From Flagellimonas yonaguniensis (GTDB lineage: Bacteria; Bacteroidota; Bacteroidia; Flavobacteriales; Flavobacteriaceae): 64,000 nucleotides of DNA. Positions 18,633-26,613 of the stretch are shown piece after piece. The position numbers and the translations under genes are program-made. Every line of letters starts with the position of its first letter. The stretch's first letter is position 1. Location of the stretch: NCBI RefSeq assembly GCF_029193885.1, contig NZ_JARFVB010000002.1:360808-424807 (forward strand), given 5' to 3'. The notes beneath the pieces are model-generated. The model was given only the letters and a program-made list of their open reading frames with translations, ran no database searches and was not told where the DNA came from.

Positions 18633-19613
18633 CTATAGCTTATATAACACTTTCTTAACAGCCTTGATAACATCCTCATGGTTGGGCAACCATTCGGCCA
18701 AAAGGACTGGAGAGTATGGTGCAGGCGTATCTGCAGTGTTCAATTTTACGATAGGTGCATCCAGATAATCGAACGCTTTATCCTGAACGTGATAGATGAT
18801 TTCGGTGGCCACATTACCAAAAGGCCAAGCTTCTTCCAAGATGACCATTCTGTTGGTTTTCTTTACGGAAGCCAAGATGGCTTCATGGTCCATTGGGCGA
18901 ACTGTTCTCAAATCGATGATTTCACAGCTAACGCCCTCTTTTTCCAATTCATCGGCAGCCTTGTAAGCCTCTTTGATAATTTTTCCAAAGGAAACGATGG
19001 TAACGTCCGTACCTTCCCTTTTAATGTCAGCAACACCCAATGGAATGGTGTACTCTCCTTCCGGCACCTCTCCCTTGTCTCCGTACATCTGCTCCGATTC
19101 CATAAAAATCACAGGGTCGTCATCACGAATCGCTGATTTCAACAATCCTTTGGCATCGGCTGGGTTGGAAGGAACCACAACTTTAAGTCCAGGGGTATTG
19201 GCATACCAGCTTTCAAAAGCCTGGGAGTGGGTTGCGGCCAACTGTCCTGCAGAAGCTGTTGGACCTCTAAACACGATGGGGCAATTGAATTGACCACCGG
19301 ACATCTGACGGATTTTGGCGGCGTTATTTATAATTTGATCAATTCCCACCAAGGAGAAATTGAATGTCATGAATTCTATAATGGGCCTATTGCCGTTCAT
19401 GGCAGAACCAACGCCGATACCGGCAAAACCAAGTTCTGAAATCGGGGTATCCAAAACACGCTCAGGTCCGAACTCATCCAACATGCCCTTGGAAGCCTTA
19501 TAAGCACCATTGTACTCGGCTACCTCCTCGCCCATCAGATAAATGTTCTCATCCCTTCGCATTTCTTCGGACATAGCCTCGGCTATCGCCTCCCTAAATT
19601 GTAATGTTTTCAT
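18633..19613 (-). CDS. pdhB: Pyruvate dehydrogenase E1 component, beta subunit
   Basis: A 326-residue E1 beta subunit of a thiamine-diphosphate-dependent 2-oxoacid dehydrogenase. It opens with MKTLQFREAIAEAMSEEM and MGEEVAEYNGAYKASKG, and contains DTPISELGFAGIGVGSA and the C-terminal transketolase domain with ILEEAWPFGNVATEI. The sequence is closest in character to pyruvate-type E1 beta; branched-chain 2-oxoacid specificity cannot be strictly excluded. The alpha and E2 subunits are not adjacent, as often in Flavobacteriia. It shares a divergent intergenic region with etfBA, where a 28-bp palindrome lies. Confidence 0.93.
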   Translation of the reverse strand: MKTLQFREAIAEAMSEEMRRDENIYLMGEEVAEYNGAYKASKGMLDEFGPERVLDTPISELGFAGIGVGSAMNGNRPIIEFMTFNFSLVGIDQIINNAAKIRQMSGGQFNCPIVFRGPTASAGQLAATHSQAFESWYANTPGLKVVVPSNPADAKGLLKSAIRDDDPVIFMESEQMYGDKGEVPEGEYTIPLGVADIKREGTDVTIVSFGKIIKEAYKAADELEKEGVSCEIIDLRTVRPMDHEAILASVKKTNRMVILEEAWPFGNVATEIIYHVQDKAFDYLDAPIVKLNTADTPAPYSPVLLAEWLPNHEDVIKAVKKVLYKL

Positions 19614-19654
19614 TGAATCGTACTAAATATTTATAGTCTGCTTAAAAACGCAAG

Positions 19655-19662
19655 CAAAAATA
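19655..19662 (-). promoter_or_regulatory. -7 promoter element for pdhB
   Basis: The minus strand reads TATTTTTG, which fits TAnnTTTG, 41 bases before the pdhB start codon. No good TTG -33 element at normal spacing was found. Confidence 0.45.
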
Positions 19663-19709
19663 GCAAAAACTACCCGAAATTTGCCTGACCAAAATCCAAA
19701 AAAAGAACA

Positions 19710-19737
19710 AAATTTATTATGCATGCATAATAAATTT
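19710..19737. promoter_or_regulatory. 28-bp perfect palindrome, probable operator for etfBA
   Basis: The half-site AAATTTATTATGCA (19710-19723) is followed by its exact reverse complement. It ends 13 bases before the etfB -7 box and so overlaps where RNA polymerase would contact the -33 region. This is the placement of a repressor operator. Its 16-bp core ATTATGCATGCATAAT recurs at 38768-38783 before the GDSL lipoprotein gene. pdhB is divergent and could also be affected. Confidence 0.7.
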
Positions 19738-19750
19738 CGGATTTTATAAT

Positions 19751-19758
19751 TATATTTG
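19751..19758 (+). promoter_or_regulatory. -7 promoter element for etfBA
   Basis: TATATTTG is an exact TAnnTTTG match, 22 bases before the etfB ATG, giving a very short 5' leader. The upstream -33 region is covered by the 28-bp palindrome. Confidence 0.6.
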
Positions 19759-19780
19759 AGCACATAAACCTTAAGTATAT

Positions 19781-20527
19781 ATGAAGATTTTAGTTTGCAT
19801 AAGCAACGTACCGGATACTACTTCCAAAATCAATTTTACGGAAGGCGATACCCAGTTTGACACAAACGGGGTTCAATTTGTTATTAATCCAAATGATGAA
19901 TTCGGCCTAACCCGCGCCATGTGGTTCAAAGAAAAGCAAGGTGCCACAGTTCATGTGGTAAATGTTGGCGGTGTCCAAACGGAGCCGACCATCAGAAAAG
20001 CGTTGGCCATTGGCGCCGATGAGGCCATTCGAGTGAATGCCGAGCCAAAAGATGGTTTCTTCGTGGCCCAGCAATTGGCCAAAGTGGTCAAAAAAGGGGA
20101 ATACGACCTTATTATTGCAGGTAGGGAATCCATCGACTATAATGGAGGTATGGTTCCAGGAATACTTGCCACTTTATTGGACATGAATTTTGTGAACACC
20201 TGTATAGGACTCGAAATCGATGGCGACACAGCAACTGCGGTTCGTGAAATCGATGGTGGTAAGGAAAAAATAAGCACATCGCTTCCCTTGGTCATCGGTG
20301 GACAGAAAGGATTGGTCGAGGAAAGTGACCTTCGCATCCCCAACATGAGAGGAATCATGATGGCCCGTAAAAAAGCATTGAACGTGATAGAACCTGTTGA
20401 TGCCACTCAGCCAACTCAAGACCAAAAATTTGTAAAACCTGCAGCCAAAGGACCTGTTAAATTGGTCGATGCCGGCAATGTGGGAGAATTGGTCGAACTA
20501 CTGCACAATGAAGCAAAAGTTATCTAA
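19781..20527 (+). CDS. etfB: Electron transfer flavoprotein, beta subunit
   Basis: A 248-residue ETF beta subunit. With EtfA it accepts electrons from acyl-CoA dehydrogenases and passes them on to the quinone pool. It opens with MKILVCISNVPDTTSKINF, carries the adenine-nucleotide-binding alpha/beta fold with REIDGGKEKISTSLPLVIGG, and then IPNMRGIMMARKK, the conserved region for interaction with dehydrogenases. etfA follows after 16 bases in an operon. The palindrome over the promoter suggests repression, plausibly by a fatty-acid-sensing regulator, which is inference. Confidence 0.95.
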   Translation: MKILVCISNVPDTTSKINFTEGDTQFDTNGVQFVINPNDEFGLTRAMWFKEKQGATVHVVNVGGVQTEPTIRKALAIGADEAIRVNAEPKDGFFVAQQLAKVVKKGEYDLIIAGRESIDYNGGMVPGILATLLDMNFVNTCIGLEIDGDTATAVREIDGGKEKISTSLPLVIGGQKGLVEESDLRIPNMRGIMMARKKALNVIEPVDATQPTQDQKFVKPAAKGPVKLVDAGNVGELVELLHNEAKVI

Positions 20528-20543
20528 ACAAGATTAAGAAATT

Positions 20544-21512
20544 ATGTCAGTATTAGTATATACAGAATCCCTTAAGGGAAAATTCAAAAAAAATGCCTTC
20601 GAAGTGGCCTCTTACGCACATAAAGTGGCCCAAGATTTAGGCACAACCGTAACAGCGGTATCTTTTAATGCCGAGGACGATGCCTCCTTGGGAACCTACG
20701 GGATCTCCAAAGTTTTGAAGGTATCGGACGATTCCCTGACAACCTTTAACGCCAAGGCCTATGCAGATGTATTGGCCCAAGCAGTAAAAGGAGAGGACGC
20801 TAAAGTAATCATATTGAGTTCCAGTGTGGACAGCAAATTTTTAGCACCTATCCTAACAGCTAAATTGACCGCTGGATATGTACCTAACGTAGTGGCTGCC
20901 CCAGAAAGCACTTCTCCTTTTATTGTAAAGCGCACCGCTTTCAGTAATAAAGGGTTCGCCATGACCGAAATTTCATCGGATATAAAAGTAATCGGGGTAT
21001 CCAGTAACGCCTTCGGAGTAGTGGAAAATAATGTTTCTGCCTCAGTTGAGGAATATAGCCCTTCTTTGAACGACGATGCCTTTGCCGTTAAATCGGTGGA
21101 AGTAGATCGTGTGGTCGGAAAAGCAACCATTGCCGATGCGGATATTGTTGTATCAGGGGGGCGTGGACTTAAAGGACCCGAAAACTGGGGCATGGTTGAA
21201 GAATTGGCCGATGTTTTGGGTGCGGCAACCGCCTGCTCCAAACCAGTTTCGGATATGGGATGGCGCCCGCACAGTGAGCACGTAGGACAAACTGGAAAGC
21301 CCGTTGCGAGCAATCTCTATATCGCCATTGGTATATCTGGGGCCATTCAGCATTTGGCAGGCATCAACGCCTCCAAAGTAAAAGTGGTCATCAACAACGA
21401 CCCCGAAGCACCTTTCTTTAAGGCTGCGGATTACGGAATAGTCGGGGATGCCTTCGAGGTAGTGCCCGAACTCATCGAAAAATTAAAAGAATTTAAAGCC
21501 CAAAACGCTTAA
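20544..21512 (+). CDS. etfA: Electron transfer flavoprotein, alpha subunit
   Basis: A 322-residue ETF alpha subunit. Its N-terminal domain (about 1-185) complements EtfB; the C-terminal domain (about 190-315) binds FAD. Key segments are SGGRGLKGPENWG, SDMGWRPHSEHVGQTGK and AIGISGAIQHLAGI, then NNDPEAPFF and ADYGIVGD, all classic for the FAD-binding domain. It lies 16 bases after etfB and is co-transcribed. The intact motifs support function as the standard redox partner of fatty-acid and amino-acid oxidation rather than a bifurcating variant, though that distinction is inference. Confidence 0.96.
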   Translation: MSVLVYTESLKGKFKKNAFEVASYAHKVAQDLGTTVTAVSFNAEDDASLGTYGISKVLKVSDDSLTTFNAKAYADVLAQAVKGEDAKVIILSSSVDSKFLAPILTAKLTAGYVPNVVAAPESTSPFIVKRTAFSNKGFAMTEISSDIKVIGVSSNAFGVVENNVSASVEEYSPSLNDDAFAVKSVEVDRVVGKATIADADIVVSGGRGLKGPENWGMVEELADVLGAATACSKPVSDMGWRPHSEHVGQTGKPVASNLYIAIGISGAIQHLAGINASKVKVVINNDPEAPFFKAADYGIVGDAFEVVPELIEKLKEFKAQNA

Positions 21513-21588
21513 ATTTTGTTAATTTGCCCATTGCAAGGGGCTGTTCAGATAACTGGTAAAGCCACTTATTTGGACGGCCCTTTGCTTT

Positions 21589-21594
21589 AGGAGG
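21589..21594 (+). promoter_or_regulatory. Perfect Shine-Dalgarno sequence before the bifunctional nuclease gene
   Basis: AGGAGG ends six bases before the ATG at 21601. Such strong sites are uncommon in Bacteroidota, whose other genes in this window mostly lack them, so it fixes the start and may signal special translation control. Confidence 0.65.
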
Positions 21595-21600
21595 AGATAT

Positions 21601-22230
21601 ATGAGTTTAGTACGATTAAAAATAAAGGGGATATCATACAGCCAAACACAAAATGGCGCGTATGCCCTTATTTTAAATGAAGAAGAGGGAGACCGTAAAC
21701 TTCCCATTGTTATTGGCGCATTTGAAGCACAATCCATTGCCATTGCACTGGAGAAAGAGATAAAACCGCCCAGACCATTAACACATGACCTGTTCAAGAA
21801 TTTTGCCGATAGGTTCAAAATTGTGGTCAAGCAGGTAATTATCCATAAACTGGTGGATGGTGTTTTCTATTCCAGCATTATTTGTGAGCGCGATAACGAT
21901 GAGGAAATCATCGATGCCCGTACCAGCGATGCCATTGCGCTTGCGCTACGCTTTGATGCTCCTATCTTTACGTACAAGACCATTCTTGACAAAGCTGGGA
22001 TTTTCCTTAAATTCTCTTCCAAAGAAAAGGAAGAGGATGACGATGACAGCATCATGGTCGACGAAATCCTACAAGAGGGAGAGACCGTGGAAATAGAATC
22101 GGGTGCCGACACACACGGATACCGGGAGATGTCCCTACAAGAACTCCACAAAGAATTGGACAAGGCAGTTGCCAGCGAAGACTACGAAAAAGCTGCCAAA
22201 TTAAGGGATGAGATTTCCAAGCGCAAATAA
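21601..22230 (+). CDS. Bifunctional nuclease family protein (DUF151) with C-terminal UvrB/UvrC motif
   Basis: A 209-residue protein. Residues about 1-135 are the DUF151 bifunctional-nuclease fold: LKIKGISYSQTQNGAYALIL, then RKLPIVIGAFEAQSIAIAL and later ARTSDAIALALRFDAPIF. An acidic linker (KEEDDDDSIM) leads to a C-terminal UVR helical-hairpin motif (about 172-209; LHKELDKAVASEDYEKAAKLRDEI). UVR motifs mediate protein contacts in UvrB/UvrC and Clp-related proteins. The family was named for in-vitro nuclease activity in plants; the bacterial role is uncertain. It lies 88 bases after etfA and 13 bases before the nucleoside transporter gene, suggesting co-transcription with the latter. Confidence 0.87.
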   Translation: MSLVRLKIKGISYSQTQNGAYALILNEEEGDRKLPIVIGAFEAQSIAIALEKEIKPPRPLTHDLFKNFADRFKIVVKQVIIHKLVDGVFYSSIICERDNDEEIIDARTSDAIALALRFDAPIFTYKTILDKAGIFLKFSSKEKEEDDDDSIMVDEILQEGETVEIESGADTHGYREMSLQELHKELDKAVASEDYEKAAKLRDEISKRK

Positions 22231-22243
22231 ACAACCAACGTAC

Positions 22244-23704
22244 ATGGCGAAAAAGACCCAAAGTTTACTGATACTTTTATTCATTTGTTCGGTCGCTTTC
22301 GGCCAAAATTCATTGCCCGCAGATTCCCTTAACGTTGCCATCGGGTCCACTATTACGGAAACCGCTTTCCAACCGGAAACTGCAGAAATCATACCCAACC
22401 AAGGGTTCAACTTCACTACATTTTTACGCGGTGCACTGGGGATGGCAGTGCTTATTCTGATATCCTTTTTGTTCAGTTCCAACAGAAAGGCCATCAATTG
22501 GAAAACGGTCGGAATCGGTTTATCGTTACAAGTATTGATTGCCATTGGCGTGCTCAAGGTTCCTTTTGTACAATATATTTTTGAACAAGTCGGAAGCATT
22601 TTCGTCAGCATTCTGGACTTTACCCGTGCTGGAAGCCAATTCCTGTTTGAAGGCCTGGTAGTGGACATGGATACATTTGGGTACATTTTCGCTTTTCAAG
22701 TACTGCCTACCATTATATTTTTCTCCGCCTTGACCTCGGTTCTTTATTATTTGGGAGTGATTCAAGTAGTGGTAAAATGGATGGCTTGGCTACTTTCCAA
22801 AACATTGGGCATATCGGGAGCCGAAAGTCTTTCCGTGGCAGGCAATATCTTTTTGGGACAAACCGAAGCACCTTTACTCATCAAGGCCTACTTGGAAAAA
22901 ATGAACAAATCCGAAATCCTTTTGGTCATGATTGGAGGAATGGCTACGGTAGCAGGAGCGGTCTTGGCCGCCTACATCGGTTTTTTAGGCGGTGATGATC
23001 CAGAACTACGCTTGGTCTTTGCCAAGCACCTTTTGGCAGCATCGGTAATGGCGGCACCTGGGGCAATCGTTATTTCAAAAATATTGTATCCACAGACCGA
23101 GAAAGTCAACACCGATGTAGAGGTGTCTTCCGAAAAAATAGGTGCCAATATTTTGGACGCCATTGCCAATGGAACCACCGAAGGCCTTAAACTCGCCTTG
23201 AACGTCGGGGCCATGCTCTTGGTCTTTGTGGCCTTTATCGCCATGATCAACGGAATCTTGGGCTGGGTTGGTGATGTCTCCACGTTCAACAACTGGATCG
23301 CTGCCAATTCCCCTTATACGGAATTTTCATTGGAGGCCATTCTAGGAACCATATTTGCCCCGCTTATGTGGCTTATTGGTGTTGCCAATGAGGACATTAT
23401 GCTCATGGGACAGTTGCTTGGAATAAAGCTTGCCGCTAGCGAGTTTGTGGGATACATTCAATTGGCAGATCTAAAGAATGTGGCCAGTGGTGTTCATTTT
23501 ACCTACAACAAATCAGTAATCATGGCCACCTATATGCTCTGTGGTTTTGCCAACTTTGCTTCCATCGGTATTCAAATTGGCGGTATAGGGTCCTTGGCGC
23601 CCGGTCAACGAAAAGTACTTTCCTCATTTGGAATGAAGGCCGTTTTGGGAGGATCTTTGGCTTCATTGCTGTCGGCTACCATAGCTGGGATGATTTTAGG
23701 GTAA
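22244..23704 (+). CDS. Concentrative nucleoside transporter (NupC/CNT family)
   Basis: A 486-residue inner-membrane nucleoside:cation symporter. The ATG at 22244 gives an N-terminal cleavable-looking signal (LLILLFICSVAFGQ), then a roughly 45-residue periplasmic segment before the transporter proper, an extension not found in E. coli NupC. The CNT signature is clear: SLSVAGNIFLGQTEAPLLIK, with GGMATVAGAVLAAYI, later LIGVANEDIMLMGQLLG and YMLCGFANFASIGIQIGG. It would bring in nucleosides that the deoxynucleoside kinases in this window could phosphorylate. It lies 13 bases after the DUF151 gene and 211 bases before thyA, with a REP-like unit between. Confidence 0.9.
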   Translation: MAKKTQSLLILLFICSVAFGQNSLPADSLNVAIGSTITETAFQPETAEIIPNQGFNFTTFLRGALGMAVLILISFLFSSNRKAINWKTVGIGLSLQVLIAIGVLKVPFVQYIFEQVGSIFVSILDFTRAGSQFLFEGLVVDMDTFGYIFAFQVLPTIIFFSALTSVLYYLGVIQVVVKWMAWLLSKTLGISGAESLSVAGNIFLGQTEAPLLIKAYLEKMNKSEILLVMIGGMATVAGAVLAAYIGFLGGDDPELRLVFAKHLLAASVMAAPGAIVISKILYPQTEKVNTDVEVSSEKIGANILDAIANGTTEGLKLALNVGAMLLVFVAFIAMINGILGWVGDVSTFNNWIAANSPYTEFSLEAILGTIFAPLMWLIGVANEDIMLMGQLLGIKLAASEFVGYIQLADLKNVASGVHFTYNKSVIMATYMLCGFANFASIGIQIGGIGSLAPGQRKVLSSFGMKAVLGGSLASLLSATIAGMILG

Positions 23705-23807
23705 CCCTTCAACCTCTTTTCAGTTAATAAACTCTTCATAAGTCTTTTGCCTTTTAGTTTCCAAAACACACTTATTGAAGTAATTTCGATGGATTGATTT
23801 TTTATCA

Positions 23808-23893
23808 TATCGAGCGTAGTCGAGATATCTTAACTTTTTTCCGAAAATGATTTCTCGATACAATTTTCCGCCTGCGGAAAATCCTCGAAATGA
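23808..23893. repeat. REP-like palindromic element before thyA
   Basis: ATATCGAGCGTAGTCGAGATAT, TTTCTCGATACA, then ATTTTCCGCC-TGCGGAAAAT and CTCGAAATGAC. Read on the minus strand it begins GTCATTTCGAGG, the common start of flavobacterial REP-like elements. It includes a hairpin (TTTTCCGCC/TGCGGAAAA) and ends 22 bases before the thyA ATG, so it would be transcribed in the thyA leader if the promoter lies upstream. Confidence 0.6.
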
Positions 23894-23915
23894 CTCTGAT
23901 AACAGAACAGACAGC

Positions 23916-24740
23916 ATGAAACAGTACCACGACCTTCTTAAACACGTATTGGAGCACGGGAACCAAAAAGGGGACCGCACAGGAACAGGAACCTTGAGTG
24001 TTTTTGGCTATCAAATGCGGTTCGACCTCTCCGAGGGCTTCCCTATGGTAACGACAAAAAAGCTGCACCTTAAATCTATTGTGCATGAACTTTTATGGTT
24101 TTTAAAGGGAGATACCAATATTGCCTACCTTCAGGAAAATGGAGTCCGAATTTGGAATGAGTGGGCCGATGAAAATGGGGATTTGGGCCCAGTTTATGGA
24201 CATCAATGGCGCAATTGGAACAGCGAGGAAATCGACCAGATCAAGGAAGTGGTGGAAACCTTGAAAAACAACCCAAACAGCCGTAGAATGTTGGTTTCTG
24301 CATGGAATCCCAGTGTATTACCGGATACTTCGGTATCATTTTCCGAAAATGTGGCCAACGGAAAGGCGGCTCTACCACCCTGCCATGCCTTTTTCCAGTT
24401 TTATGTGGCCGATGGCAAATTATCCTGTCAATTGTACCAACGTAGTGCGGATATCTTTTTGGGGGTACCATTCAACATTGCTTCTTATGCGTTGTTTACC
24501 TTGATGATGGCCCAAGTCTGTGGCTACCAACCCGGGGAGTTCATCCACACCTTTGGTGATGCACATATTTACAACAACCACATGGAGCAGGTGGAACTGC
24601 AATTGAGCCGTAACCCTCGCCCCTTGCCCACCATGAAATTGAACCCTGAAGTAAAGGACATTTTTAACTTTACCTTTGATGATTTTGAGCTATTGAACTA
24701 CGACCCGCACCCACATATCAAGGGGGTTGTGGCAGTGTAA
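23916..24740 (+). CDS. thyA: Thymidylate synthase
   Basis: A 274-residue thymidylate synthase that makes dTMP from dUMP using methylene-tetrahydrofolate. The ATG at 23916 yields [15 protein letters not shown], the usual N terminus. Arg21 lies in [14 protein letters not shown], the catalytic cysteine is Cys156 in [10 protein letters not shown], and [20 protein letters not shown] is the phosphate- and substrate-binding segment. The dihydrofolate product must be reduced by FolA, encoded 3.8 kb downstream. A HAD hydrolase gene follows after 23 bases and probably shares its transcript. Confidence 0.97.
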   Translation: MKQYHDLLKHVLEHGNQKGDRTGTGTLSVFGYQMRFDLSEGFPMVTTKKLHLKSIVHELLWFLKGDTNIAYLQENGVRIWNEWADENGDLGPVYGHQWRNWNSEEIDQIKEVVETLKNNPNSRRMLVSAWNPSVLPDTSVSFSENVANGKAALPPCHAFFQFYVADGKLSCQLYQRSADIFLGVPFNIASYALFTLMMAQVCGYQPGEFIHTFGDAHIYNNHMEQVELQLSRNPRPLPTMKLNPEVKDIFNFTFDDFELLNYDPHPHIKGVVAV

Positions 24741-24763
24741 AGACCTTATCAATTCACAATATC

Positions 24764-25420
24764 ATGAAAAAAGGTGGAGTGATTTTTGACTTCAACGGCA
24801 CATTGTTCTGGGATTCCGAACACCAAGAAAAATCTTGGGACGAATATCTAGCTGCACACAATATTCTCCTGACCAAAGAGCAAAAAAAAGAATACATCCA
24901 CGGCAGAAACGGGAAGGACACCCTCGAAATTTTGTTTAAAAGGGAGTTGAGCGATGAAGAAGTCCACAACTATTCCGAAGAGAAGGAAGTCCTGTACCGC
25001 AATGAGTGCCTTAAGCATAAAATGGTACTGGCGCCAGGAGCACTGGACCTTCTGAATTATTTGAAAGCAAACAACATCCCCATGGCCATTGCCACAGCCT
25101 CGGGAAAATCGAATGTGGACTTTTTTATTGACAAATTCAACCTGTTGGATTATTTTGCTGAAGACCATATTGTGTACAATGATGGCACCGTAAAAGGAAA
25201 ACCAAACCCTGACCTATTCGACCGGGCCATTGAAAGGCTAGGTGTGGACAAAGCAGGCTCCATTATTTTTGAGGACTCCCATTCAGGGATACAGGCAGCT
25301 CTTAATTGCAAAGTGGGACATGTGGTCATTGTAAACTCCACCAATTCCGATTACTCCAGCTTTGAACTCCCTATCATAACCCATTTTGATGCATTTGATA
25401 GGGGTGTTTTAAAATTTTGA
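24764..25420 (+). CDS. HAD-superfamily hydrolase
   Basis: A 218-residue haloacid-dehalogenase-like phosphatase. Motif I is FDFNGTL with nucleophile Asp9; motif II is Thr in IATASGKSN; Lys in KGKPNPDLF is motif III; and motif IV is FEDSHSGIQAA. A helical cap lies between motifs I and II. The second aspartate of the usual DxD is Asn11 here, a variant seen in some phosphoglycolate- or sugar-phosphatase-like members. The substrate is unknown. It starts 23 bases after thyA and is likely co-transcribed, but a role in thymidylate metabolism is only suggested by position. Confidence 0.88.
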   Translation: MKKGGVIFDFNGTLFWDSEHQEKSWDEYLAAHNILLTKEQKKEYIHGRNGKDTLEILFKRELSDEEVHNYSEEKEVLYRNECLKHKMVLAPGALDLLNYLKANNIPMAIATASGKSNVDFFIDKFNLLDYFAEDHIVYNDGTVKGKPNPDLFDRAIERLGVDKAGSIIFEDSHSGIQAALNCKVGHVVIVNSTNSDYSSFELPIITHFDAFDRGVLKF

Positions 25421-25498
25421 TTGCCTATTGGATTGAAAATACCCAGCTAGCGTGAGCCCCTTGGCTCGTGACCAGTATAACTTCTCAAAACCTTACTA

Positions 25499-25553
25499 AT
25501 TCAATAATGGAACGAGCGTAACGCCTGTCTGCCGACAAAGGCAGGCTCGCACC
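25499..25553. repeat. REP-like intergenic repeat
   Basis: The segment ATTCAATAATGGAACGAGCG and what follows contains CTGCC-GACAAA-GGCAG, a clean 5-bp hairpin within CGCCTGTCTGCCGACAAAGG. It is GC-rich and non-coding, in the gap between the HAD gene and the small minus-strand gene. It resembles dispersed flavobacterial intergenic repeats; only this one copy of the motif is seen here. Confidence 0.35.
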
Positions 25554-25587
25554 AGAAATAGGCTTGAAATCAAAATTTTCGAAGTAA

Positions 25588-25776
25588 TCATTTTCTTAGC
25601 TCCAAAGTTATCTTTCTTAAAGCAGTAACAACATTTCGCAAATCCTCTTTGGAAAAAACACCCTCCTCTACATAAAAAAGCATTTCAACACCCAAATCCA
25701 AAACTTCGGCCAGCTCATTTGGCGAAGAATAAACATCTTCAAACAAGTCCGAAAATTTTCTATCGCTTTGTGTCAT
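25588..25776 (-). CDS. Small hypothetical protein, 62 aa
   Basis: A short acidic and helical protein (opening MTQSDRKFSDLFEDVYSS, ending TALRKITLELRK) without signal peptide or membrane helix. The ATG at 25776 is a good start and codon use is ordinary for the genome. I do not recognise the family. It stands alone between repeat-rich gaps, and the sequence has a hydrophobic mid-part (LDLGVEMLFYVEEGVF) that looks like a folded helix bundle or a partner-binding peptide. It is probably a real gene, but short length leaves doubt. Confidence 0.5.
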   Translation of the reverse strand: MTQSDRKFSDLFEDVYSSPNELAEVLDLGVEMLFYVEEGVFSKEDLRNVVTALRKITLELRK

Positions 25777-25868
25777 GCTTCAAATCTAATCAACCCCAAC
25801 GGATAAAGCGTCATAACAAATTATGACCTTGGTTGACCAAAACCAATACATACACAAAAAGGCAAATG

Positions 25869-25944
25869 GTCATGCTGAACTTGTTTCAACATCTCATCAA
25901 ATTATAACAACCCTTCTGAGACCCTGAAACAAGTTCAGGGTGAC
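25869..25944. repeat. Inverted-repeat (REP/MITE-like) element, copy A
   Basis: GTCATGCTGAACTTGTTTCA at the left end and, after a short AT-rich centre, CTGAAACAAGTTCAGGGTGAC at the right form imperfect terminal inverted repeats of about 28 bases. A second copy lies at 26466-26540, and the two flank the Dabb lipoprotein gene. Confidence 0.8.
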
Positions 25945-26028
25945 GCTAAAGGCTAAGGGAATAATAGAAACAAGATTAATCTATCCAAAATCGTACATTT
26001 GACTCAAATCAATGTTAACCCATAAGCC

Positions 26029-26454
26029 ATGAAACCCACCATCATCGGAATATTCGCCACACTATTATTTGCCAGTTGTGGTGAACAACCAAAAAAGGAA
26101 GCCTCCGAAAAACAGACAGCAAGCACGGAAAAATCAGAAGAAACAACAGCACCTCAACTCCGCCATGTGGTATTGTTCAAATTCAAGGAGAATTCTTCCG
26201 AAGAAGATATACAGCAAGTGGAAGAGGCTTTCAACGCCCTGCCATCCAAAATTTCCGAAATAAAAGGATATGAATGGGGCAAGAACAACAGCCCAGAAAA
26301 CCTGAACAAAGGACTTACCCATTGTTTCTTTTTAACTTTTAACAGCGAAGCCGATCGCGATACGTACCTTACCCACCCCGACCATGTAGCCTTTGGCGAC
26401 GTTGCAGGGCCGCACATTGCGGATGTAACCGTTGTGGATTATTGGACAAAGTGA
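26029..26454 (+). CDS. Dabb-family (stress-responsive alpha/beta barrel) lipoprotein
   Basis: A 141-residue lipoprotein. The signal peptide ends in a lipobox with Cys17 (LLFASCGEQ). A Lys/Glu/Thr-rich linker (about 20-45) leads to a Dabb domain, about 45-140: LRHVVLFKFKENSSEEDIQQ, then YEWGKNNSPENLNKGLTHCF and DRDTYLTHPDHVAFGDVAGP. Dabb domains form dimeric ferredoxin-like barrels seen in stress proteins and monooxygenase-like enzymes; no enzymatic role can be assigned. Secretion plus lipid anchoring is unusual for this fold but common in Bacteroidota. It is flanked by two copies of the same inverted-repeat element. Confidence 0.88.
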   Translation: MKPTIIGIFATLLFASCGEQPKKEASEKQTASTEKSEETTAPQLRHVVLFKFKENSSEEDIQQVEEAFNALPSKISEIKGYEWGKNNSPENLNKGLTHCFFLTFNSEADRDTYLTHPDHVAFGDVAGPHIADVTVVDYWTK

Positions 26455-26465
26455 ATTTTGAGAGC

Positions 26466-26540
26466 GTCATGCTGAACTCGTTTCAGCATCTCATCAAATT
26501 ATGTCAAAAGTTTATGAGACCCTGAAACAAGTTCAGGGCA
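26466..26540. repeat. Inverted-repeat (REP/MITE-like) element, copy B
   Basis: GTCATGCTGAACTCGTTTCA at the left and CTGAAACAAGTTCAGGGCA at the right, with the same ATCTCATCAAATTAT centre as copy A and the same orientation. It begins 11 bases after the Dabb gene stop. Confidence 0.8.
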
Positions 26541-26572
26541 AAGGATAATAATAAATCAAAGGAAAAGGGAAT

Positions 26573-26604
26573 CCGCCATCAGCTTTGGGGCTCACTCATG
26601 GCGG
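26573..26604 (-). terminator. Terminator after the CBM48-like gene
   Basis: On the minus strand CCGCCAT and ATGGCGG form a perfect 7-bp stem with an 18-base loop, followed by TTCCCTTTTCC. It sits 9 bases after the stop of the gene at 26614-26910. Confidence 0.6.
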
Positions 26605-26613
26605 ACAGTGTTT

